The notes beneath the pieces are model-generated. The model was given only the letters and a program-made list of their open reading frames with translations. It did not search any database and was not told where the DNA came from. The translations under genes were made by a program, and so were the position numbers. From Clostridia bacterium (GTDB lineage: Bacteria > Bacillota > Clostridia > Christensenellales > CAG-138), in contig JAFRNW010000042.1 of NCBI GenBank assembly GCA_017429985.1, positions 124,001 to 188,000 of the forward strand: 64,000 bases of DNA, given 5' to 3'. This document shows positions 27,843 through 37,034 of this stretch, piece by piece (positions within the stretch are counted from its first letter, which is position 1; the number at the start of each line of letters is the position of its first letter).

Positions 27843-28673
27843 TCAGAAACCTGCCTTCTGCATCATTGCACGCACATTGCTGATCGCTCTGCGAGCGTAG
27901 AATCTCGGTTCATTGATATAACCGGTCACCAGTTCCAGCGTGGCGGTCCCTTCGTAACCGATCCGCTTCAGTTCGCAGAACATCTCCTGAAGGGGCATGG
28001 AGCCTTCTCCGGGAAGGATATGACTGTCTGTGCCCTGATCGCCGTCGATAATGTGCATGTGGTCCATCTTGGGACCGAGTTTGTCAAAATACGCCATGAT
28101 GCTCTCGTGCTGTACAAACGGCGGAACGACGTCGCACATGCCGACGACCCAGGGGTTGTCGATGCGGCGGAAGAGTTCCTTGAGATCGTTGGCTCTCGTA
28201 AAGAAGTTGGATTCATAGGGCGTCAACGCTTCTACGGTCAGCTTGACGCCGCGCTTTGCGGCATGATCCCCGAGCTCCCGGATGGTTTTCTCGAGGCGCG
28301 GCCAGAGATCGTCATAGGTGGCGAGATATCCGCCGTTTGCGGGACTCGTGAGCATGAACTCCGCGCCCATTTCGGAAGCCATGTCCAGACAGAGCTTCAG
28401 ATAGTCGACCGCGTCCCGGCGCTGGGATTCCGATCCGATCATATAGTTGTAAGGATAGGCGTTGTGCTCGGGCGTATACCCGATGACAGGCATCTCATAG
28501 GCATCGATCAGGCGCCGGACGGTATTGATCTCGCCGTCGCGGAGATCCGGGGCATAGGCGTGCGGCCTGCCGCCCCATAGTTCGATATAGTCATATCCGT
28601 ACTCCTTGGCATCTTCGAAGCAGTGCTCGATGGGATTACGCTGATAGCCGGAAGTGAACATGCCGATTTTCAT
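27843..28673 (-). CDS. frlC: Fructosamine C3-epimerase, FrlC
   Basis: 276 residues from ATG 28673 behind AAAGGAG, the same length as FrlC. AP-endonuclease-2-type TIM barrel: MKIGMFTSGYQRNPIEHCF, ELWGGRPHAYAPDL, GYTPEHNAYPYNYM, VEALTPYESN, YFDKLG..MDHMHIID, PGEGSMPL and a closing ELVTGYINEPRFYAR. All are close to FrlC, which interconverts psicoselysine and fructoselysine. Second gene of the operon. Confidence 0.88.
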   Translation of the reverse strand: MKIGMFTSGYQRNPIEHCFEDAKEYGYDYIELWGGRPHAYAPDLRDGEINTVRRLIDAYEMPVIGYTPEHNAYPYNYMIGSESQRRDAVDYLKLCLDMASEMGAEFMLTSPANGGYLATYDDLWPRLEKTIRELGDHAAKRGVKLTVEALTPYESNFFTRANDLKELFRRIDNPWVVGMCDVVPPFVQHESIMAYFDKLGPKMDHMHIIDGDQGTDSHILPGEGSMPLQEMFCELKRIGYEGTATLELVTGYINEPRFYARRAISNVRAMMQKAGF

Positions 28674-28707
28674 AGAATCATTGCTCCTTTTATTACTTTG
28701 ATGAACT

Positions 28708-29526
28708 TCATTCTTCGACCCAGGGCTCAAATACCTGAACGACGCGGGACGAGATTTCCGCGCCCTTTTTCATGCAGCCGATCACGGGAAGCCCCTGCAG
28801 GACGCCCCACAGAAAACCGGCGATATAGCTGTCTCCGGCGCCGACGGTATTGACGACCCGCTCCGCGGGAACGATCCCGCAGAACGTATACGCCTGTCCG
28901 TCGTAGGCGAGGCTGCCGAGTTCTCCGAACGTCGCAACGGCCGTTTTCATCCCGCGGTCCGTTTTGTCCTTTAGGAACGCTTCCGCAAACGAACGGTCCT
29001 TGTCATGGCAGGAGAAGAATCCGTAATCCACGAAGGGAAGCGTACGCTCGATCAGGGGATCGGTGAGACGGTCGCAGTAGTCGAAACTGGTCAGGACGGA
29101 TGGATTCAGCTTTTTGATCTTTTCAAGCGTGTTTTCTGCTCTTCCCCAGAGCGCCGTATGCACGAGATCATGCGAAGCGGCAAAGGAGATGTCGGCATCG
29201 TCGAAAACGATGTTTTCCATCACGCCCTCCTCGTACACGCCGTGTATGCGCTCGGTCCCGTCCATATCCATATAGGTGATGGCCGTGGGACCGTCTCCCG
29301 TTTTGAAACGGGTGAGATCCATGTCGAGATCCGTCAGCGTCCGGCGCATCCAGGAGCCGTTCTTGTCGCTGCCGGTCGTGCTGATGACTGAGACGGGGAT
29401 GCCGAGCTTTCTCAAGTTGACGCCCGTATCCACAACGTTTCCGGTGGGATAGCGACGGTTGACCTCTTTTCCGTCGATACAGCGGTAAACATCGATGCAG
29501 TTGTCGCCGATCATGGCTGCTTTCAT
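28708..29526 (-). CDS. PfkB-family sugar kinase, second FrlD-like paralogue
   Basis: 272 residues from ATG 29526 behind AAGGAG. MKAAMIGDNCIDVYRCIDG start, YPTGNVVDTGVNL sugar-binding region, a FrlD-like ERIHGVYEEGVMENIVF stretch and catalytic GAGDS. More diverged from FrlD than the copy at 23397. Two kinases suggest two related substrates, for example two amine moieties or epimers. First gene of the leftward operon, 110 bp downstream of its promoter. Confidence 0.85.
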   Translation of the reverse strand: MKAAMIGDNCIDVYRCIDGKEVNRRYPTGNVVDTGVNLRKLGIPVSVISTTGSDKNGSWMRRTLTDLDMDLTRFKTGDGPTAITYMDMDGTERIHGVYEEGVMENIVFDDADISFAASHDLVHTALWGRAENTLEKIKKLNPSVLTSFDYCDRLTDPLIERTLPFVDYGFFSCHDKDRSFAEAFLKDKTDRGMKTAVATFGELGSLAYDGQAYTFCGIVPAERVVNTVGAGDSYIAGFLWGVLQGLPVIGCMKKGAEISSRVVQVFEPWVEE

Positions 29527-29635
29527 GGGGGAAAAACTCCTTAAAGAATTCGGAAGGGGGTATGAAAAAACGGAATGAAGCATGCTGCAGAGTAGCAGAT
29601 AAGATTACAACGAAAACATACCACTTCCAAAATCG

Positions 29636-29665
29636 AGTATAAATGGGCGGGATAAGGGTTGTCAA
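29636..29665 (-). promoter_or_regulatory. Sigma-A promoter of the leftward frl operon
   Basis: On the minus strand TTGACA (29660-29665), 18-bp spacer, TATACT (29636-29641). A motif copy lies just upstream and AGTGGTATG just downstream, so the promoter is bracketed by operator-like elements. Confidence 0.75.
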
Positions 29666-29674
29666 TCGATTTGG

Positions 29675-29691
29675 AAAAATTGGTATGAAAA
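29675..29691 (+). promoter_or_regulatory. Shared motif copy 3: AAAAATTGGTATGAAAA
   Basis: Ten bases upstream of the leftward -35 box. Near-identical to the copies at 12827 and 40721 (inverted). Confidence 0.6.
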
Positions 29692-29970
29692 AAATAGAAA
29701 TATGTTATCCCGGAGGCAGACCTTTTCCGGAGAGGATCCTTGTCCAGGAAAGGAGACCTGCACGGAGTCCCGGATGGGCGGCGCAGTAACATGCGGACGG
29801 TATTTCGATGGAGGAAGAGGATCAGTCGGAAAAAATATTTTTTTCCAAGATTATTGCGGTTTTTCGGCATTGATGCTATAGTTCAACTGTGGATTCGGGA
29901 CGATGTGCAGCGTTCCGCATTCCGGTTTTGTCTCTCCAGCCTGTTGGAAAAACAGGATAAGCAAAAAGAG

Positions 29971-30004
29971 CCGTGCCGCTTTTTTGCAAAGCGGTACGGT
30001 TTTT
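29971..30004 (+). terminator. Rho-independent terminator in the divergent region
   Basis: CCGT-CCGC-TTT pairs with AAA-GCGG-ACGG and is followed by TTTTT. Since no gene precedes it on this strand, it may stop a leader transcript or read-through. Confidence 0.65.
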
Positions 30005-30043
30005 ATGTCTTTTTTCAGGGCGTTAAATCGTACGGAACCCTTG

Positions 30044-30060
30044 AAAAAATTGGTCTGAAA
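30044..30060 (+). promoter_or_regulatory. Shared motif copy 4: AAAAAATTGGTCTGAAA
   Basis: 60 bp before the first gene of the rightward operon, in operator or promoter position. Confidence 0.55.
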
Positions 30061-30120
30061 ATATCATTTATCAGTCTATACGCAAAAAACTCGAGAAAAC
30101 AGGGGGAGAGAGAAAGAATT

Positions 30121-31422
30121 ATGACTGCGGATTTTATACTGATATCCGAGAGCGTTTTTGCCGCCGAGGGGAACGTGCCCTTTTCTGGATACGTGGCGGT
30201 ACGAGGGGAACGCATCCTCGCCTGCGGACCCGGACAGGTCCCGGCATCGCTGGTCGGCCCCGACACGAAGATCACGGATCTCGGTGACAGAACGGTCCTG
30301 CCCGGTTTTTCCGACGTACACTGTTTCTTTACGGGATGGGCGGCGGAGCAGAAGGGGATCGATCCGGAGGATCGAGCTGCGCGCGACGCGATGCTTTCGG
30401 ACCGGGACTATATTCTTCCGAAATTCCGTTCGTATATGCAGCTGATGAACAGCAGAGGCGTGACGTCCGTCAAGGAGATGGGCTTTGACGATTTCAGCGG
30501 ATTTCCCGATCTTCTGTCGGATCTTGAAAAGAACGGAGAGCTGACGCTTCGGGTCCATTTCATGAGCCAGCCGGTGAACGCGCCGATGGATCTTGCGTTC
30601 GGACGGGCCTGCGCAGGACGGTTCACGGGCGATTTTCTCCGTTTTTCCGGATTCAACCGGATGACGGACGGATCGATCAGCCAGCTCGAAGGCGAGATGA
30701 AGGCGCCTTACCTCTGCGCACCGGATAGTTGCTGCAGACTTTCGATCGACTGGGACCGCATCGCGGAGGATACGAGGGCGGCCGACCGGGAGGGATTCCG
30801 GTTTTCACTGCACGCGCAGGGAGATGCGGCGATTTCGAAGGTCGCGGACATCCTGGAAACGTGCCGGCGGGATGAAGACGGAAGGCTTGTCAACCGGCAC
30901 AGCGTGACGGATCTTGAATGCAGCGATCCCGCCGATCTTGACCGGCTCGGAAGGATCGGAGCGGTCGCGGAGATCTATCCCCAGATCCAGTCGATCGCGG
31001 ACCGGGAGGGAAAGCTCGCGATGATCGCGGAAAAGATCGGTTCCGAACGCGGGAAGAATTACTGGAACAGGCGCCGGATGGCGGATGCGGGCATGATCCT
31101 CAGCTGCGGAACGGACCTTCCGCTTCTGATCGACGACATCCCGCAGTCCGTATACCATGCGGTGGGCGGTTATTTCCCCGAGGGCGGGGAGCCATTCAAC
31201 GCCGGCAACATGCTGAAGACCGGCGAACTGCTCAGAGCCTGGACGTACGGGGGGGCCTACAATCTTTACCGGGAGCAGGAATTTGGCACGCTGGCGGAGG
31301 GAAAGAAAGCGGATATCACGGTCCTTACGGGGAATGTGTTTGCCGTTCCGGCAGAACAGGCGCGGTCTCTGAAAGTGGCGGAGACCCTGGTATCGGGGAA
31401 GACGGTATATCGTGCGGAATGA
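30121..31422 (+). CDS. Amidohydrolase_3 (YtcJ/deacetylase-like) protein with altered metal motif
   Basis: 433 residues from ATG 30121 behind GGGGAGAG. Composite amidohydrolase fold: beta-sandwich start ISESVFAAEG, LPGFSDVHCFFTG where LPGFIDxHxH is expected, FSLHAQGDAAISK, VNRHSVTDLE, SCGTDLPLL, TYGGAYNLY and FGTLAEGKKADITVL at the end. The second His of the HxH pair is Phe. The late His and Asp ligands remain. Probably cytoplasmic hydrolysis of an amide or deamination; substrate unknown. Confidence 0.78.
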   Translation: MTADFILISESVFAAEGNVPFSGYVAVRGERILACGPGQVPASLVGPDTKITDLGDRTVLPGFSDVHCFFTGWAAEQKGIDPEDRAARDAMLSDRDYILPKFRSYMQLMNSRGVTSVKEMGFDDFSGFPDLLSDLEKNGELTLRVHFMSQPVNAPMDLAFGRACAGRFTGDFLRFSGFNRMTDGSISQLEGEMKAPYLCAPDSCCRLSIDWDRIAEDTRAADREGFRFSLHAQGDAAISKVADILETCRRDEDGRLVNRHSVTDLECSDPADLDRLGRIGAVAEIYPQIQSIADREGKLAMIAEKIGSERGKNYWNRRRMADAGMILSCGTDLPLLIDDIPQSVYHAVGGYFPEGGEPFNAGNMLKTGELLRAWTYGGAYNLYREQEFGTLAEGKKADITVLTGNVFAVPAEQARSLKVAETLVSGKTVYRAE

Positions 31423-31435
31423 AAGGAGCAGAGCG

Positions 31436-32290
31436 ATGTCCAGAATCACTATGAATGACGTTGCCGTGATGAGCGTGCAGTTCGTCCAGTACTCGTTTGA
31501 TTATTATCTTGATTCCATGCGCAGGTGCGGACTCAAAAAGATCGACTTCTGGGGAGGCTCCCCGCACTACTGCCGCCTTGACCATCTGTCATCCTGGGAA
31601 TCGGCAGGGAGACTCAAAGAGATGCGGAGAAAAGCGGAGGATCTCGGTATGGAAGTGGTCATCTATACGCCGGAGACGCTGGCCTATCCGTTCAGCTATT
31701 CCTCCCCGGACAATCTTCTCAGGGGAAGAACGCTTGATTTTATGACCGCCGCCATGGACGACGCGCTGGCGCTAGGCACCAACAAGCTGTTTCTCAATAC
31801 GGGCTGCCATTCCAGGGATCTTCCGCGCGAAGAAGGCTTCAAGCGCACGGTTGAAAGCTATCAGATGCTGAGCCGAACGGCGGAGCAGAAAGGGATCGAG
31901 CTCATCCTCGAACAGCTCCAGCCCTACGAGAGCAATCTGTGCATCACGCTTGCGGATATGGTGCGCATGCTGAAAGAGGTGGATTCGCCCGCCCTGAACG
32001 TGTGCGTGGATCTCGTGGCGATGGAAGTGGCGGGGGAAACGCTGGACCAATACTATGAAGCGTTCGGCGACCGGATCCGCTGGGTCCATTATTCGGACAG
32101 CCATCATCTGATCCTCGGTGACGGCGATTTCGGCCGCGGGAAACTGGAAGGATATGTCCGGACCATGGAAAAGAACGGTTATGCGGGGTGCGTGGATCTT
32201 GAGATCAACGATTCCATCTACTGGGAGGATCCGTATACCTCCGTGGCGCGTTCCGCTGAATATATCAGACAGTACCTTCCCGAGAAATAA
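31436..32290 (+). CDS. FrlC-like sugar phosphate isomerase/epimerase (TIM barrel)
   Basis: 284 residues from ATG 31436 (AAGGAG seven bases upstream; an earlier in-frame GTG is less likely). KIDFWGGSPHY, IYTPETLAYPFSY, LEQLQPYESN, VCVDLVAM, HYSDSHHLILGDGDFG match the AP-endonuclease-2 fold and echo frlC. A second FrlC-type enzyme in the island parallels the second FrlD-type kinase. Confidence 0.82.
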   Translation: MSRITMNDVAVMSVQFVQYSFDYYLDSMRRCGLKKIDFWGGSPHYCRLDHLSSWESAGRLKEMRRKAEDLGMEVVIYTPETLAYPFSYSSPDNLLRGRTLDFMTAAMDDALALGTNKLFLNTGCHSRDLPREEGFKRTVESYQMLSRTAEQKGIELILEQLQPYESNLCITLADMVRMLKEVDSPALNVCVDLVAMEVAGETLDQYYEAFGDRIRWVHYSDSHHLILGDGDFGRGKLEGYVRTMEKNGYAGCVDLEINDSIYWEDPYTSVARSAEYIRQYLPEK

Positions 32291-32312
32291 TGAAGAAACC
32301 AAAGGTGAACCC

Positions 32313-33713
32313 ATGATCCCGAATCCCATTCAGACACTGAAAGACCCGGAAGCCAGGCGGACCATTTTCCGTCTCGCCTGGCCGACCATGACGGAAACGG
32401 CGCTGCAGACCGTCGTGCAGTATGTGGATACCGCGCAGGTCGGACTGCTCGGCGCAGCGGCGTCGGCGGCGGTCGGGCTGACCTCCACGACCACGTGGCT
32501 GGTCAATTCTCCCATCTGGGCGATCGGGACCGGGGTCATGGCATGCATCGCGCAGGCGCTCGGTGCCGGGGACAGGCAGCGCGCATCGCGCGCGGCGGAC
32601 CAGTCGCTGCTTCTGGTTCTCGTTCTCGGATCCGTCATGACGGCGGTGACCCTTCTGATCAGTCCGCATCTTCCGGACTGGCTCGGCGCGTCGGCGGAGA
32701 TCCGGCGGGATGCGGCGCTCTATTTCGGGATCTGCTGCGTTCCGATGCTCCTCCGGGTGTCGAGCGTCATTTTTGCCGCCGCACTCAGGGCAACGGGAAA
32801 CACAAGAACGCCGATGCGGATCAACGTCCTGATGAATGTGATCAATATCGTGCTGAACTATCTTCTGATCAACCCGGTCAGGACGGTCCGTGTCGGACCG
32901 CTTTCTGTGACCGTCTGGGGAGCGGGATGGGGCGTGACCGGCGCCGCGGTGGCTACCGCCGCCGCTTATGCGGCGGGCGGGATCCTGATGTTTGCCGCCT
33001 TCAGAAAGTGCGATCTTTTCTCGGAACTGCACTTGAAATACGACCGGGAGGTCATGGGGAAATGCCTCGGGATAGGCATGCCGATCGCAGGGGAACGAAT
33101 GATCTCCATGTTCGGGCAGGTCGTATTCACCGCGCTGGTCGCAAGGCTCGGCACGATCGCGGTCGCGGCGCATTCGATCGCGCTGACCGCGGAATCGGCG
33201 TTCTACGTGCCGGGGTACGGCATGCAGACTGCCGCCGCCACGCTTTCCGGATACTATTACGGAGCGAAGGACGAGAAGAAGCTGATGGAGTTTTCCTCCT
33301 CGATCATGCTGATCGCATCGCTGCTGATGGGGTTCCTCGGGCTGTTTCTGTTTCTGTTTCCGTCCTTTTTCATGAAGATCTTTACCAAAGACCCGAACGT
33401 GATCGCGATGGGCGCCGCCGTGCTCCGGATCGTCGCGGTCTCCGAGCCGTTTTACGCGGTGTTCATTATCCTCGAGGGGACATTCAACGGCGTCGGGGAT
33501 GTGAAGGCGCCGCTGGTCTTCGCGCTTGTGTCGATGTGGGGAGTCCGCATCCTCTTCACCTTTATCTGCGTGACAAGGCTCCATCTCGGACTCCGGGCAG
33601 TCTGGTGCTGCATGGTGGCAGACAATATGACGAGATTTATCCTGATGACCCGGCGGTATGCGGGGACCCGTTGGAAACGCGGGATCCTTTCCCCTCCCGC
33701 TGCTGAACAATAA
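32313..33713 (+). CDS. MATE-family efflux transporter
   Basis: 466 residues from ATG 32313. Twelve predicted spans in two pseudo-repeats; RLAWPTMTETALQTVVQYVDTAQVG and IGMPIAGERMISMFGQVVFTALVARLG are the two characteristic repeat starts. MATE proteins export cations or drugs in exchange for Na+ or H+. Inside a sugar-amine operon it could export a released amine or a toxic intermediate; that is inference. Confidence 0.9.
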   Translation: MIPNPIQTLKDPEARRTIFRLAWPTMTETALQTVVQYVDTAQVGLLGAAASAAVGLTSTTTWLVNSPIWAIGTGVMACIAQALGAGDRQRASRAADQSLLLVLVLGSVMTAVTLLISPHLPDWLGASAEIRRDAALYFGICCVPMLLRVSSVIFAAALRATGNTRTPMRINVLMNVINIVLNYLLINPVRTVRVGPLSVTVWGAGWGVTGAAVATAAAYAAGGILMFAAFRKCDLFSELHLKYDREVMGKCLGIGMPIAGERMISMFGQVVFTALVARLGTIAVAAHSIALTAESAFYVPGYGMQTAAATLSGYYYGAKDEKKLMEFSSSIMLIASLLMGFLGLFLFLFPSFFMKIFTKDPNVIAMGAAVLRIVAVSEPFYAVFIILEGTFNGVGDVKAPLVFALVSMWGVRILFTFICVTRLHLGLRAVWCCMVADNMTRFILMTRRYAGTRWKRGILSPPAAEQ

Positions 33714-33741
33714 TATATCAATAATGAAAGGAATGATCAGT

Positions 33742-34572
33742 ATGCTTTGGACCGAGTCCATGTTTCATGTCAAAAAACCGATAATTTCGATGCTCCATCT
33801 CGACGCGCTTCCCGGGGATCCGAGATACAAAAAGGGTACTTCCATGCAGCAGATCGTCGATCATGCGGCGGCGGACCTCGCTGCACTTCAGAACGGCGGC
33901 GTGGACGGGATCATATTCTCCAACGAATTCAGCCTTCCCTATCAGCGGAAGATGGATATCGTGACGCCCGCCGCGATGGCGTTTGTGATCGGATGTCTCA
34001 AATCGGAACTGCGCGTTCCGTTCGGCGTGGATGCGATCTCGGACGGCGCCGCCTGTCTGGAACTGGCAGCCGGTGTCGGCGCGAAGTTTGTGCGGGGCAC
34101 GTTCTCGGGCGTATATGTCGGAGACGGCGGACTGTACAACAATGATTTTTCCGCTCTGATGCGCCGGAAGGCGGCGCTTCCGCTGGACGATCTGAAAATG
34201 CTTTATTTCATCAATCCCGAGTCGGACCGGAATCTGGATCTAAGACCGCTTGCCGATATCGCGAATTCCACGATCTTCAAGGTGCATCCGGACGGGCTCT
34301 GCATTTCGGCAAGCGCGGCGGGACAGGACGTGGATGAGGATCTGATCGCTTCCGTGAAAGCGAAGAATCCGGAGGTCGTCGTGCTGTGCAATACCGGATG
34401 CCGTCCGAATACGATCGAGCGCAAGCTCGCGGTCAGCGACGCGGCCGTTGTCGGGACCTACTTTAAAAAAGACGGGAAACTGGAGAACGAAAGACTGGAA
34501 AACGTGCGCGTCGACGTGGAGCGCGTCCGTGAATTCATGAACGTGGTGTTCCGCGTCCGCGAGGCGTTATGA
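33742..34572 (+). CDS. BtpA/SgcQ family protein
   Basis: 276 residues from ATG 33742 (AAAGGA nine bases upstream; other ATGs at 33724 and 33733). MLHLDALPGDPRY, GVDGIIFSNEFS, KFVRGTFSGVYVGDGG, VVVLCNTGCRPNTIERKLAVSDAAVVGTYFK are the family signature. BtpA-family TIM-barrel proteins occur in sugar operons (SgcQ) and elsewhere; their reaction is not established. Overlaps the next gene by four bases. Confidence 0.85.
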   Translation: MLWTESMFHVKKPIISMLHLDALPGDPRYKKGTSMQQIVDHAAADLAALQNGGVDGIIFSNEFSLPYQRKMDIVTPAAMAFVIGCLKSELRVPFGVDAISDGAACLELAAGVGAKFVRGTFSGVYVGDGGLYNNDFSALMRRKAALPLDDLKMLYFINPESDRNLDLRPLADIANSTIFKVHPDGLCISASAAGQDVDEDLIASVKAKNPEVVVLCNTGCRPNTIERKLAVSDAAVVGTYFKKDGKLENERLENVRVDVERVREFMNVVFRVREAL

Positions 34573-35384
34573 GCGATGGGCTGAACGGACCATTCCTTCT
34601 CGCGATGGATCTGGACGGGACCGCGTGCAACAGCCGGGCGCGGCTAGGCGAGCGGACGAAAGAGGCGCTGGAACGGTTCCGCGCGCGGGGCAATATCGTC
34701 TGCTTTGCTACCGGGAGAAGGGAAGTCGACATGCTTTCCTTCGGGGACGATGACCGGTTCGCGGATTACCTTCTGCTGAATACGGGCGGGAAGCTGGTCC
34801 GAACGTCGGACAGGACGGTCCTGTTCAGGGAGGCGGTCGATCCGGAAGCGGCCAGAACGCTGATCACGCACTGCCTTGCCGAGGGGCTTCAGCTGCATGT
34901 TCTCGACGGGATGTACTGGGCGGTCAACCGCTGGAATGACGGTCTGACGGAATATGTTGAGGAGCTCGGAAGAGCGCCCGTTCCGTACGGTTCGCTTTCG
35001 GAGGTCCCGTGGACGCATCTCGAAGGGTTTATGGTTACGGCAGATCTGGTGCCCGTGACCCGGTACATCGAGCGGGAAGGGCTTCCGCTCATGTGCCTGG
35101 CTTCCGAGCCGGACTGCGTGGATATCATGCCCGCAGGCGTTTCGAAATGGGAAGGGATCCGCCGCCTGGCGGAAATGATCGGGATCCCGCATCGGCGGAT
35201 TGCCGCAGCGGGGGATTACGACAATGATCTTGAAATGATCCGGAAGGCGGGGATCGGCATAGCGGTCGCAAACGCGCTCCCGCATGTCAGGGAAGCGGCG
35301 GACTATGTGACACCGAATGACAACGATCACGATGCGGCGGCGGACATCGCGGAGATGCTGCTCGCAATTCAGGATGAATCATGA
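34569..35384 (+). CDS. Cof-type HAD sugar phosphatase
   Basis: 271 residues. HAD motif I LLAMDLDGT, motif II FATGRR, Lys in VSKWEGI and motif IV AAGDYDNDLEMI; a C2B-type cap lies between. These cytoplasmic enzymes dephosphorylate sugar phosphates. Coupled by overlap to the genes on both sides. Confidence 0.88.
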   Translation: MSDGLNGPFLLAMDLDGTACNSRARLGERTKEALERFRARGNIVCFATGRREVDMLSFGDDDRFADYLLLNTGGKLVRTSDRTVLFREAVDPEAARTLITHCLAEGLQLHVLDGMYWAVNRWNDGLTEYVEELGRAPVPYGSLSEVPWTHLEGFMVTADLVPVTRYIEREGLPLMCLASEPDCVDIMPAGVSKWEGIRRLAEMIGIPHRRIAAAGDYDNDLEMIRKAGIGIAVANALPHVREAADYVTPNDNDHDAAADIAEMLLAIQDES

Positions 35385-35398
35385 AAGGAGTTACACAG

Positions 35399-36946
35399 GT
35401 GGGAAAAGCATATTTTATGGGGATCGATACGGGGACCAATTCCAGCAAGGGCGTTCTGATCGATGCGCAGGGGACTGTCCTCGGACTGCATACGACTTCA
35501 CACGCCATGGAAAACCCGCGTCCGAATTATTATGAACATGACGCAGACCGCGACTGGTGGGGCGATTTCTGTACGATCAGCCGGGCGCTGATCGAGAAGA
35601 CGGGCGTGGACCCGAAGGATATCAGGGCGGTCGGACTCAGCGCGCTCGGCGCGGACTGCCTGCCGGTGGATGAGAACTGCCGTCCGCTGCGCAAGGCGAT
35701 CCTGTACGGGATCGACGCCCGCGCGGTAAAGGAGATGGAACAGCTGACGGAACTCTACGGGGAAGAGCAGATCCGCGCATGGTACGGGCGTCCGCTCTGC
35801 TCCAGCGACGTCATGCCCAAGATCCTCTGGATCAAGAACAACGAGCCGGAGATCTACGCAAAGACGCATAAATTTCTGACCGGATCGAGCTTTCTTGCCG
35901 CGAAGCTGACCGGGAATTATGTCGTGGACCGTTTTCTGGGCCTCGCCAGCTTCAATCCGCTGTATGATCCGAAAACCTGGAAGCCGGTGCCTGAGCTGTG
36001 CGCGCCGGTGTGCAGGCCGGACCAGCTTGCGGAGATCCGTGAAGCGGCGGATCTCGCGGGCACCGTGACGGCGGAGGCTGCCAGGGAAACTGGTCTCGCC
36101 GAAGGGACACCGGTCATTACCGGCACGGATGATTCCGGTGCGGAAGCCATCAGCTGCGGGGTCGTGGAACCCGGGAAGATGATGCTCCAGCTGGGATCAT
36201 CGGTCTATATGATCCTTGGAACGGAGACACTGGTGGACGATGAAAGACTGTGGCGCGAGGAATTCATCGTGCCCGGGCTCTGTGATATTTCCGCCGGCAC
36301 CAACGCCGCGGGGAGCCTGACGAAATGGTTTCGGGACGTCCTGTTCCCGGACGCGGTATCACTCGAGAAAGAGGGCGGACCCGACGCGTATGAGACCATG
36401 CTGAAGGGCGTCGGAGAGATCCCGCCCGGAAGCGACGGGCTGATCACGCTCCCGTATTTTGCCGGCGAACGTACGCCGGTCAACGATCCTGACGCGCGCG
36501 GGGTCCTGTTCGGACTGACGCTCGGACATACGCGCGCGCATCTTTACAGGAGCGCGCTTGAATCGGTCGGTTTTTCCATCATGCAGCAGATCCGTCTGAT
36601 GGAATCCCATCCGGAGGTGAAGCTTGACCGTATCATCGCGGTGGGCGGAGGGACCCTGAATCCCGTCTGGATGCAGATCATCACGGATATTCTGGGGAGA
36701 AGCGTCGCAACGCCGGAGCAGACGGTCGGCGCCTGCTACGGGGACGCCATGATGGCCGCTCTCGGCATCCGGTGGGAAGGATTTGAGTCCTATGCGGATC
36801 TGACGAAGCTGATCCGCACGGGGAAGGTCTATGAGCCGGATCCGGCCGCGCATGAAAAATACAAGGCATATCAGCGGATCTACGACGAACTGTATCCCGC
36901 GACGGCTGAGCTGGCACACGCTGCCTCCAGACTGGCCGTGGAATGA
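35399..36946 (+). CDS. FGGY-family carbohydrate kinase (xylulokinase-like)
   Basis: 515 residues from GTG 35399, chosen because AAGGAG lies eight bases upstream; ATG 35381 is the alternative. GIDTGTNSSKGVLID phosphate loop, GLSALGADCLPV, GTDDSGAEAISCG, LPYFAGERTP, VGGGTLNPVWMQIITDILG. This fits xylulokinase-like FGGY enzymes acting on a ketose. Last gene of the rightward operon. Confidence 0.87.
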   Translation: MGKAYFMGIDTGTNSSKGVLIDAQGTVLGLHTTSHAMENPRPNYYEHDADRDWWGDFCTISRALIEKTGVDPKDIRAVGLSALGADCLPVDENCRPLRKAILYGIDARAVKEMEQLTELYGEEQIRAWYGRPLCSSDVMPKILWIKNNEPEIYAKTHKFLTGSSFLAAKLTGNYVVDRFLGLASFNPLYDPKTWKPVPELCAPVCRPDQLAEIREAADLAGTVTAEAARETGLAEGTPVITGTDDSGAEAISCGVVEPGKMMLQLGSSVYMILGTETLVDDERLWREEFIVPGLCDISAGTNAAGSLTKWFRDVLFPDAVSLEKEGGPDAYETMLKGVGEIPPGSDGLITLPYFAGERTPVNDPDARGVLFGLTLGHTRAHLYRSALESVGFSIMQQIRLMESHPEVKLDRIIAVGGGTLNPVWMQIITDILGRSVATPEQTVGACYGDAMMAALGIRWEGFESYADLTKLIRTGKVYEPDPAAHEKYKAYQRIYDELYPATAELAHAASRLAVE

Positions 36947-36962
36947 TCTGCCGAATACGGCA

Positions 36963-37013
36963 TGCAGAAGACCCGGGAAGCATAGCGCTTGCCCAGGTCT
37001 TTCATTCTGCGTA
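36963..37013. terminator. Bidirectional terminator between convergent operons
   Basis: GCAGAAGACC-GGG-AGC pairs with GCTT-CCC-GGTCTTT...TCTGC with two bulges, between the FGGY kinase and the araD-type gene. Confidence 0.6.
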
Positions 37014-37034
37014 TCGGTATGTGCCGGCGATCCG

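Larger units (their letters stand above)
29527..30120. other. Divergent control region between two island operons
   Basis: About 590 bp with no gene. It holds the leftward promoter (29636-29665), two copies of the shared motif (29675 and 30044), a GTGGTATG element on the minus strand near the leftward start (29615-29628) and a terminator (29971-30004). Confidence 0.6.

Noticed and set aside
29740..30120. Upstream extension of the amidohydrolase at 30121
   Set aside because: It passes through a terminator and an operator-like motif; ATG 30121 has GGGGAGAG and starts the conserved fold.
32265..33761. 498-codon minus-strand frame opposite the MATE gene
   Set aside because: Arg/Asp/His-rich low-complexity antisense of a clear 12-span transporter.
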